From Ilyonectria destructans (taxonomy: Eukaryota; Ascomycota; Sordariomycetes; Hypocreales; Nectriaceae), in NCBI GenBank assembly GCA_020740775.1, contig JAHEWK010000006.1:3038001-3102000 (forward strand): a stretch of 64,000 nt of DNA. The letters run 5' to 3'. Both the position numbers and the translations under genes were made by a program. Every line of letters begins with the position of its first letter. Position 1 is the first letter of the stretch. This document shows, in pieces, positions 50,847-61,116 of the stretch. The notes beneath the pieces were generated by a model. That model saw nothing but the letters and a program-made list of their open reading frames with translations. It did not search any database and was not told the DNA's origin.

Positions 50847-53490
50847 AGAAGACGCCGGCGAGAGCGGAGGTGCAGGTGGAGGTGGAAACGAGAGTGGAGA
50901 CGAGAGTGGAGATTAGGTCGACGAAGGGGATATTCAACATTGGCGGCGATAGATGACGGAGGATAGACGGACAGAGGGGACCACCCTTTGGATGGACGAG
51001 GGAAAAGGGTTGAGCGGGGTTTCACTGACCTCCTCACTTGGATGAAGTACAGGATACTGACTGACCGACGCGATGGACAACAACGACGATGACGAGAAGA
51101 ATGACGTAAAGCCAAACAACAAAAAAAGGGAGTAAAATAGGAGGCGGGTCGATGAGCAACACCAGTTATGATACAAATGTCCCATGTAGCAGAAGTATGT
51201 AAGTAGGTTCGTCAGCAGTGTAGGTGGGTAAGAACAAAGAGAGGAACAACAATGCGAGAAGCGACGAAGCCTTGATTTCTATTCTAGTTTGGTTGTTCTG
51301 CGTGCCGTACATTAGACATTAGGCTATTATGCAAAGTGCTCTAGTTTGTGGTCGATCTTGACATGCATGAGACGGCGGGAGTCACATCTTGGCGTACAAG
51401 GGTAGCTGCGAGAGGATGAAAGGGGGAAGACGGGGGAGTTGGGTTGAGATGGAAGCCGATGTAGGAGGAGTGTCAAGACGAACGAGCAGGTAGGAATCAT
51501 GACAGTCCGTTCCGTCATGTCTCGTCAGTATCATAACCCCACGCAAATGCGGAGGCGAGATGCCCCATAGGTGGATGATTGATTCGGAATGACGATGGCC
51601 ATGGGCGAACCGCCGCGGTGCGCGTGTGTCTGGATATACGGAAACGGATGCAGCAAGCGTCGGCGGAAGTAGCCCGTTGTTATAGCTTGTAGGAGCCGGA
51701 CGGCTAAGGGCCTTTGACACGTTCCGATGATGAATAATTGAGGTGGGTGCATGGTGTGCGGACCGAGTACCGGTTTGATCACGAGGGCATGAATAAGCCT
51801 GCATGTTTAAGCTGGTAAGCTTGTTTGATGGGAGCTTCCCAAGTAAGAGCCTTGCAGCCTGAGGAGGAGCCGAGATGGGAGCCTGAGAAGTTAGGACGAC
51901 TCGACTTCGGACCTTAAGCCTTGGAGCCTGAGAAAGGAAATCTGAGGCAGGGCCGCCTGAGAACCTACACCAGGAAGGAACCTAGACTTAGTAATCCGGG
52001 GTTCTAGATTCTACCTCAGGTTTGAGGCCTGCCCGAGCTGAACTGGTTCGTCATCCCAAAGTCAGCAAAACATACATACATCCGAGCTGGAATTTTGCAT
52101 CGCTTACTCCGTACATTTGCGCCTTGATCCCGCTTACTAGACGCACAGCAATGCTGACAAGGGCAAAACATCCCGCCTGCACCCACCCACAAGCACACGG
52201 GCGCGCGCAACAAGCTCCCAACCCAAAGCACCAGCCACAGCAGGGGGCTCCTTACAGCGAATGAAGACGCTCCGCCGCCCTCCTCCATCTCCTTTGGGGC
52301 CCGTCGCGGCGGGGTCCGGCCCAGCCCTGGCGTCGATGGGGCAGGATGGGCAGGATGGGCAGATGCTCACGCCACCTGGAGCTGGCAACGCGTGGGTGTG
52401 GGGAATGCAAAGTGCTACAATGCTACAATACTTCAGTACAACTGTTCCGATGGCAGGGAGGTACGTATCCGAACTGGAACATGGCAAGGTTTGGCCCAGA
52501 TTCATCTGTGGAATTGGGTGCCGAACACAGATGCCGGCTCTGGATCAGAGATCAGAAATCACGGACGCATCGTTCGTTTGTATGAAATATGGGTTTGGAT
52601 TTCGGGTATCTAGATGTTTCCAAACGAGCAAGAGAGCAATAACAAAAGGCTGAAAACAATAGCACCGCATCTCTCTCTCCAGATCCCGCCAAGCAACGGA
52701 ATCGTCAAGTTGGACTCTCCTCCCATAATGCCATCAACCCAAAAGGAAAGACTCCAACCGCACCGAGTTTGTCATCGCAGCCAGTCCAACCCAACACAGC
52801 CGTCAAACTCCCAGACCGATGCTCAGACCAGGGTTTAAAGTGGCGAGGTGGGGCCTCGACCGTCGTTCTGGCCTTGTGCCACTTCACACCGCGATGCCGT
52901 GATGGGGCCTGGGTTTTGCATGAACCCCCACATGTGTCTGGTTTCCCGTCGTGTCGTGTTTCGCAGTCTTCGACGGAGCCCCGATGACGTGGTGATTCGC
53001 GTCTGGTTTTTTTTTGGTGTTTCGTCTTTCTCGACCCCCCCTTTCAATTTGCCTTGGGGTGTATGTGTGCATATTTGTTGATCGTGTTGGTATAGTTGCG
53101 CAGTCGAGTGATCGGAGGGGATGTTGACGTTGCCGGGTGAAGCCATGGGTGCCAAACCCCCAGTTCAGAGTGTTGGTTCGTCCAGGGACCGCATTGATGG
53201 TGAACTGCATGCATTTCTCCTTGGAAAATAAACACAAAAGCGACAAGAAACAATAAGACTCCCATCCCAGATCGTGTGTCCAGCAAGTCATGTATGCGCC
53301 GAGGCCGTTCCGATCCCAATTTTGCCCATTTCGTTGTCCTGTTTCCGGCCAAAGGAAGTCGATTTCTCCTCTGTCCCTCAGCTGCGAAGAAAAAGTAAAA
53401 ATAATGATGATGATGTAGGAATTAAGCGAATCTTCACAAGCCCGTCGCCCCTCGGACAACGGGTCGTGACTCGATGTCCAGCGTCCTCAT
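50847..53490. other. 2.6 kb intergenic region
   Basis: Contains the PSD2 3' UTR and otherwise no credible coding frame. An imperfect repeat of the octamer AGCCTGAG (or GCCTGAG) occurs at least four times in 51,855-51,970. A GGGCAGGAT repeat occurs near 52,340. This ends at the stop codon of the small minus-strand gene. Confidence 0.5.
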
Positions 53491-53709
53491 TTAACGACGG
53501 CCGCTAGCATTCCAGTCATCAGATGCTGTGGAAGACCTTCGCTCGGAGCGCTGAGCAGGAGGAGACGGGGAGCGGGAGAAGGGTCGCATGGGAGAGGGCG
53601 AGGGCGGCGAGGTGGACAGGGCGGGCTCGGGAGAAGGCTGTCGGGTCTGACGCCACGAGGCGTAGATCTGCTTGCAGAGGTGGGCGGACATGGTGTATGT
53701 GGGCGACAT
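53491..53709 (-). CDS. candidate 72-residue Ser/Pro-rich basic protein
   Basis: A 72-codon frame with a strong fungal initiation context (CACCAAAATGTCG). The protein starts MSPTYTMSAHLCKQIYASWRQ, a plausible amphipathic helix, followed by a Ser/Pro-rich low-complexity part (PSPEPALSTSPPSPSP) and ends DDWNASGRR. There is no signal peptide or membrane span. A TATTTATA element lies about 200 bases upstream on the gene strand. I do not recognise the family. The Kozak match, the TATA-like element and the biased but coherent composition favour a real gene; the short length and absence of an intron leave doubt. It could be a chance frame in GC-rich sequence. It stands alone, with 2.6 kb and 2.3 kb of non-coding DNA on its sides. 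Confidence 0.5.
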   Translation of the reverse strand: MSPTYTMSAHLCKQIYASWRQTRQPSPEPALSTSPPSPSPMRPFSRSPSPPAQRSERRSSTASDDWNASGRR

Positions 53710-56035
53710 TTTGGTGGTGAGGAGTTGTTTGTATTTAGGATATGAAGAGGTGATTCAAGGTAGAGAGGTCGACGGAGACACAAGCGGTCGTGAGGTTGTC
53801 CAGTAGATGGCAGAGTGGTGTAAGTTGAGTTGATGCGGGAGGCAGGTTTCCAACAGTCGAGATTGATGGAGGAGAAGACGAGAATAAAATCTCCAGCGAG
53901 ATGAGAAGTATAAATAAGTTGTAGAAGACGAGATATGCGATAGATGCAAGGTGTGTAGGTCGGATCGGGGAGGGAGAGCGGCAGATGGGGGGAGGGCGCC
54001 GGTTGGTATTTATTCCAGCCGCAACCTCAGCTTGCCCGTTCTTGCTTCGTACGAGGCAGAGCGGGCAAACAGGCACGGCCAGCACGACAGGGCAAGCTAA
54101 GCTAACAGGTGCCTGGCCCAAACGTAAGTATATTGCTCGAAGGGGAAACGCCTCGAGCAGAACGGGGACCTTGTGCGTGCTACATGCTGTACCACAAGTA
54201 CCGCCAGTCAGCCAGTCAGTCAGTCAGTCAGTCAGTCAGTCAGTCAGGCCGCAGGCAGTGGACAGGCAGTGACCAGGCGGCGGATGAGCGCCCCATCTGG
54301 AGGTACTGACAGAATGTACCTATCGCGCAGTGTCCACAGGAAAGTCCCAGCTAGACGATGCTAGTCAATCATCGTCACGGGGGCTCCGCCGTCACGTCTG
54401 GTCCAGTCATGGAGCTCCTCCCACACCGTCCCAGCGTCCCACTCCCCTGGCTCCGCTGGCCTTCCAGCAAGTCAGAGCCCGCCGGTGCCTCCCATTCCGA
54501 CAACAGCCCAGAGTCGTATGTCACGGCCCGCCCACTCACCGGCCGGCATCGCAGCCCATCAGTCCCCAACGGCCCAGGATCTTCGAGGTTCCAGAGGGCC
54601 CTTGGCAGGAGAACCCGAGGGGAGCTGCCGGGGTAGCCAAAGGAGAGGGAGGGACCTTGCCAGCACTTTCCCGGGCCCCTTTGTGTCGCCTTCAAGAGCC
54701 AATCTTCGAGCGTCGATTGTAAGAACCGCCCGACGGTCAGCAGGTGTGGCGGTGCGAAATCGTATGACTTGGGTGTTCTTCCAGCGTCTGTGTGTCCGAG
54801 TCTTTGTGGCGCACGGGAGGGAGGACACTCCTCCCAGGCCACAACCTTGGAATGGCGCCCCGGTTGGGTCGGTTCGGCTCGGGCGCAGAGGGCGGAGAGT
54901 TACAAAGAGTTGTCGCGATCGTCACGGAGCCACTTGGAGAAGGACGTACCTCCATTCACGGTACATCGAGGCATTGGTGCCGTGCCGCGCCGTCACGGGG
55001 CGGAGCGGCTTGGTCCACTGGCCACTGTCCCTGGCAGAAGTTGGATCGACGACAGCTTGCGAGATGGGCATTCATTCCGTGGGGGGTGGTGATCTGTGCG
55101 ACTTTGTTGGCTTGTTGGCCGCGTGCCCTCTTACGCTGAGCAGAGGCCGAGAACCGGTGCTGGCACTGTTGGGAACCCTGAACTGATGGTTTGGCTGGTT
55201 TCGAGAGCTGCGCGGCGATGCGACAGCAGGCCTTGGCGGCGTGGGGAGTCTTCCATCCGTCATCCATCAGTCGTCCGTCGGTGACGCCATCGCCGCGATC
55301 CAGTCGTTTGACCCGGATCCATCATCGCTCGATTCCAATGCCACTAGTAATTCTTGCGTCTTGGGCGCGTCTTTCGATACAATGAGAGCAATAGAAAGAG
55401 AGGGCGTCAATTACCTAAGGTAACTTGGGTACCTGCTCAGGCATCTATTGAGGCATGTACAGCACGTGATGGCTTCCTGCGGTTTCGTGATGGCATAAGC
55501 ATGTACGAATACGGCAACACATTTGTGGCTGTTGTCGACTTGCTCAGCCACCAGTGCATGGTTCCCAAAAATAGCCCCAGCTTACTTCGTCCTCAGCATC
55601 GTCCCAACTCCAACTCCACTTTGGCGTAGGCAACCAAGATGGAGGCTTCTTGTTTCTAGCTTTGCACACACCTACATACAACGGACATAAGAACCAAGCT
55701 GCGGCTCCGGGTGGAGAGTCAAGCGAGTCCAGAAGGGTCATCCAAGTCACTTCTCAGCCACCCGTCCTGGTAGTGCAGCAACGTCCAAGATGAGGATATC
55801 TAATACAGGGGAGACACGAGCCAGGAATCATAAATGTCATGGTTAAATCTCTCTTTCATTATTTCAACTTTTACCAAAATGTTGCTCTCCCTGAGAGTCT
55901 GGGTATATCAAAAAGCTATGCAAGTCCGCGAATAAACACCAGGCCAACCCCTTTGTGCCTGTTCCAGCACTCTGAAGGGGGTTCCTTTATCCCAACCCGA
56001 AAGCACCGTCTAACCTCCTCATCTCTATCGACCGC
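53710..56035. other. 2.3 kb intergenic region
   Basis: Holds the promoter of the small minus-strand gene (53,710-54,000) and the 3' UTR of the DUF6536 gene at its right end. The (CAGT)n repeat is listed separately. Overlapping frames at 54,330-55,290 lie on both strands and have no recognisable features. Confidence 0.5.
54213..54247. repeat. (CAGT)n tetranucleotide microsatellite
   Basis: Eight to nine uninterrupted CAGT units, preceded by a variant copy, in non-coding DNA. Confidence 0.9.
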
Positions 56036-58586
56036 TTATGCGTACGACCTCCCCACCAGAATATCTCCCACCGGCCGTGCCGAAAAGGTCGCGTGGCCGG
56101 CATACATTCCGATGCCCTCCCGGACGACTCCCCACCGCACAGCCAGCGCCTCTACGCCGTCCTCCTGCGGCACTCGGTGACACCGCGAGCTGAGGACCGC
56201 TGAGCAGGATCCGCCGGGAAGTGTCAGTGGGTTCCCAGCCGGGTCGCCGCTGTCAATCGCACCACGTGGATCCGCCTTTCGGAGAGAGAGACCCAGGACC
56301 AGGAGACCCAAAGTCACCAGCACAGCAAGCAAAATGAGGAGGGGCAGCGGGCAAAAGCCAATACCATTATGAGTGGTCCCATCGTCGCGGTTAAGGGCCA
56401 CAAGAACGACACCCTGACTCAGCAGGAAAGCCATCGCGGCATGGAAGAAAAACAGCACCCAGGACAGTGCTCGGGGCAAGGTGAGGTAGAGAGACGTAGT
56501 CTGTGCGCCGATAGGCCGTCCTGAAGACACACGCAGCGGGATGAGTCGACCAGGTGCGACAAACATCGACAACTCGTGTGACAGAAAGAACAGAGTGAGC
56601 AGCGCGTTGGTCGAGAGGTATAGAACGCCGACGAAGACTTGCGGCAACGCAGTAACGATGGCCAGGCCGACTCTTGATCCGCTGGGGAGGCTATACACCG
56701 CCGTCGCCTCAGCGAACGAAGAAAACGGGCTCTTGGGGCTCGCCTTCATCGACATTGCCAAAGCAGCTGCCGTCAGGCCCAGAGGAGCCAGGAAGGTCAG
56801 CAACCATACGCCCCATCGCAGGAGCGAGGGCGTAGAGATCCAGCGGAGCGGGCTCGCGGTCCAAAACTTCGCCTCGCGCTGGCCCCAGGTGCCATCCTTG
56901 ACCTCGGCCTTGTTCATCAGACAAGCGTCCTGGGTAGCTGGGTCCGGGTCCTCAAGAAACGAGACAAGCGCATCGCCCAGGGTAACAAGGGGCTTGAAGT
57001 CATTGCGGGTAATCGCAAGCAGGAGTGCAACAGCAAGGGCGAGAAGAAAGATTAGGTTGAAGAAGGCGATGACACCGAGGAGGGGTCCACTGAGATTGAG
57101 CGAAGACGTAGCATCATCCGCGGGTTCGGCGAGGCAGTAATCGATAGAGTCGGTGTTCTTGTCGAGACCGTCGAAAAACTTGGATAGTTGGGTTCCGGAC
57201 TTGGCCGTCTCAACGGTGAGACTGGACCCGGACTTGACGATAATCAGGACGCCGTCGTAATCGGTCTGGAATAGGTCGTTGAACGTAGAGATGCACTCCT
57301 CAGAGGTGAGTCGAATAAGGTCGTCGTCCTTCGCTTTCGTTTGCAAATTCACCAGTTCGGATCGGGACATGCCATTAAGGTCGATTTTGCTGCTAAGGGA
57401 TCCAGATTGGATGAAGGATGTCGAGACGAGAGCCATATTAGTAGCAGCGGCCGATTGGGTGGTGAAGATTAAGGCATTATAGCTAGGGAACTGGTCAGTC
57501 GCGCTTAACTCGCAAGTCCTGGGTATTCACTCACATTATTTGAGAGCCGACGGCGAGCACAAGGAGTGTCGCCGAGAGGGCAGCCCTAGTAGATGAGATG
57601 AGACGGAGGTTGCGCAGCGATGGAATTCCAATATCGACCCAGGTGAGTTTCTCGTGGGCAGCGTCCACCTCACAGCGAGTGGGGCTGCTGAGGATCTGAA
57701 CAACGTAGTTGGCGGCTGCGACGAGGACGACGGCGAAGATATTGACCAAGGCGTGGATTCCCCAGTTGGCGCCCCGGACCTTGCTAACATCGCCATCAAC
57801 CACGGACGAGCCCCCTCCCGAGATCTTGCCCTTAGCCCCTGCGAAGGCAAGGCACACAATAGCGATCACAAATACCAGGAAGGCCAGCAGGGCGTTGAGC
57901 GTAACACCGCCCCTCCAGCCGCTCGTCAGTTTCTTAAACGTGGTCGGCGGCTTTTGGTCCTGGAGCATCTTCTCCATCTCAGCCCGTGGTGTGGCCGCCC
58001 TGGATCCATCTGACATGAGAAAGTTGCCATTTCCGGGGGACTCGAAGTGGAAGTTTTGGTTAGGAAAGTTGGAGGTGTCGGGGCTCTCGGGAATTCGGTG
58101 CTTGCGGGCTAGGGACTCGGGAGTCTCGCCGCGGAGGAAGTGAACGACATAGTCGGGGATGACGTCGCTGCCGAGGATGCTGGAGACGGAGCGGCTGATG
58201 CTGCTGGCGGCGCGTTGTGGCAGAGAACCGCTGCGAGTGTGTCGGAGAGATGACGTGTATCGGATTGAGGATCGGGAATTGTTGAAGCTGTGGAAGGGCC
58301 ATCTGACCGTGGGTCGACCCGATGAGTTTGTGAAGCCGCGGGTCCTTGGGCGTGATCCGGATCCGGATTCGGTCCCCGGCCCTGATTTACCTGGCTCTTC
58401 GGAGATGCTGTGAATATCTTCGTGTAAGCATAGTCGTCTCAATGAGATGCGACACAGGTTGTCTCATGTGTCTCCCGTTGTATCTTCTTACCTCCCAATA
58501 GTTCTTCCCATACTCTGCTTGTCCCAGACATTTTTGTAGGACGCCTGGGACGGAGGAGGCCGTGTTGGAGGGAAGGTGCCTTCCAT
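56036..58586 (-). CDS. multi-pass membrane protein of the DUF6536 family
   Basis: Three exons (58492-58586, 57535-58407, 56036-57482) give 804 residues. The first exon (MEGTFPPTRPPPSQ ...) was found by splicing, because the main frame has no ATG before a stop; GTAAGA donor and TTCACAG acceptor join in phase. Residues 1-190 are Ser/Arg-rich and cytosolic. About eight to nine hydrophobic spans follow, starting near 198 (LNALLAFLVFVIAIVCLAFAG). The loop between the second and third spans carries the DUF6536 signature: LSSPTRCEVDAAHEKLTWVDIGIPSLRNL, preceded by NWGIHALVNIF. The second half has a soluble loop at about 350-430 and then clustered spans. The family is common in filamentous fungi and has no known function; no transporter motif is visible. 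Confidence 0.88.
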
Positions 58587-61116
58587 TGCGATGAATCGCT
58601 CAAGAGGTCAAGAGTGGTGGGTATGATTTGTTCAAAGAGTGGACGGGACGAAAGCCAGTAGAAACGAATGACATGAGCCAAAGGGCCGGAAAGCGGCAGC
58701 ACTGCCTCACCAATGGGTAGGGGATGAACAGTTGTCACTACGAATAAGAAGTCATGAAAGAGAGACTTGAAAAGTAAGAGGAAGAGGGCTTGAATTAGAA
58801 GCACGCACGGCCAGCCTCGGACAAGGGGGGGTAGAGAACGGAAGGGAAACGACTGGAAAAGAGCGAGAATGGGAGGGAAAAGAAAGAACGAAGCATCAAG
58901 CGCCAGCGGAAAGGCAGGAATGGGAACGAGGGGCGACGAGCCCATGATAATGCTCGTCGTGGCCCAAGACGAGGGACCCCGGCCATGAGTTGGTTGTCCG
59001 AGCAAGCCTCCGCATGAAGTAGATCCAAGCACACAGGGACCGTTGGGGCCAATCACGGAGCGGACAGTCGACGGATATGCCGTACAAGTGGGCGCGCCCC
59101 TGTTTCGGGATCAGCGCAGGCATCTAGGATATGACCAGCGAAATAGCGGCAGCCCAGCGCGGTTCTCTCGTGGAGGCTCTCTCTCGTAGTGGCCGTCTTG
59201 CGGACTTGTGGGCTCGTGGGGCTCGCCGTGAACGGACGAGAGAGGCGTGTAGACGATGCACGTAATTACACACTTCGGCGGGGAGGGCACGCATTCTGGC
59301 GTCCGGACTCGAGAGAAATCTGTTACGTTCAGCGAAGGATGTCTCAGGCAGTCTAGCGCAGCCCACCCATGTCTTAACACGCCGTGATATTCAACGCTGG
59401 ACGAAGGTGACAGGCGAAGAGTCATCGTGGGAGGAGCGGGGTGAAGCTAAACGCAGTGCCAACTCATCAATACGACCACAACCAGCGCGCAAAGCCCTCA
59501 CCGTCGGCTTGGAGGAAGCCTCGGAGCGGAGGACTGGCGATGGACTGATCGTGGCCGCGGCATGAGAAGTAAAAAGGCACCAGGACGGATCGATGGGCCC
59601 GCCGCCATCGTTTGGCACGTTTGGCACCTTTGGCACCTTTGTCCATACGCAAAGCCGGCGCGAAAGCCTGGCGTGAGTTCGGGCTCAACAGCCGGGGCGC
59701 AGAGTCCTTCGTCCATCTCATCTTCTCTTCTCCATAGCTATCATCATCTCCCAGCGCGGGGGGAGAGAAAGGAGGCGGTGCGGCGCCGAATGGATCGAGC
59801 AGAAGAAACCATTCCCCATGCAGCGCGTTTCACAATGGGATGAGCCTATTCAGCTGACTGGATTGGTCCAGGGCGACGCTGCCCGTCACCCGCGCCTGCC
59901 AGCCCTGTCTGTGTGCGCCAGAAGGACGGGAAAAGAGTCAAGGTCATGGTCATGGCCAAGTTGGGAATCAGGGATCAAGGGTCGGGACACGGTGCAAGCA
60001 AAAAGCGACAGCGAAGAGGGAGGAAAACGGGTGAGGAGATTTTTTACAACTGAGAATGAAGCTGCCGAAGTTCGAGAAACATTCCAAAAAGAAGGGACCT
60101 GCGACAGCGCTTCGCTTACCCGCTAGGGCGCCTAGCCCCAAACAGGCTACCACCCGGGGCTCAGTGGCCCAGAGGGGCATAGCACGCGTTGCAGGTGAGT
60201 GTGATTGAGACTGGGGCTCTTAATTAAGGACGACGTCGACTGTCAGCCCAGCACCACCAACGGCCCAGCTGGCCAGTTGGTCCCAGTCTGCTACTACTAC
60301 ATAATCTCCAGCCCGTCAATTTCCTCTCCAGTCGCCTTCTTAAGTCCCATTCTCAATAAATGGGCTTCGTCACCCTAGGATCTTGACTTGGGTCAAACGC
60401 CTGTAAGCCAGTAGTATGAAGTAAAGGCTCCAAGGACCCTCAGATCGCGTCAACAAGGAACTAGCTATACGGGCCCAACGGTCTCCCGGCTGCCCTGCCA
60501 AGACCCATCGGGCCTGCAATGACGATCTCATCCCACCCAGCAGGGGACGGAACGTACTAATCACTACCCAAGGCACCAAGAGTTAGAGAGGCGGCAGGCA
60601 CATGGACAGGGAGGACATGTGGACCGCATGGGCACAATCATACATAGTATATCCCACACTCGCATATATTGCTTGCAGCAATTCAGCTTCTCTCTCCACC
60701 ACCGAAATAGAACAGCCACGCCTTCATTTAGGCGCATTAATTAGCTTCCGCATCTCACGGACCCCAAGAATCGGCGCACTAAAACGCTATACTCGAGGTT
60801 GCTAAATATGGCTCAGCGAGGCTCCGAGTCGTCACTGATCAATCAATCCCCATGGGAAAACAATATATTCCCCTCTCACTCAAGTCCTTGTCGCCGGACC
60901 CCGCTCTCCTCCCAATTAAACTAAATTCCCTGCTAAAAAGTAACGAGCGCCGTGGCTATGCGAATGTGGAAGTCCTGGTATCCTTTTCAACCAAATATCC
61001 AGCCAGTCCAGTCATGCTGACGACAACGCCATGATGATACACTGCTAATTTCTGTTCTGACCCACTGGGTCCAGTTCCGCCATCCCACTCTTGAATATTG
61101 AGCTGACAACCCTCCT
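58587..61116. other. 2.5 kb intergenic region
   Basis: Between two minus-strand genes. It should include the promoter of the DUF6536 gene and the 3' UTR of the LRR gene. A 205-codon minus frame (58439-59056) overlaps the first exon of the DUF6536 gene and is Pro/Leu/Phe-biased without features. A small GGCACCTTT direct repeat lies near 59,610-59,640. Confidence 0.5.
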
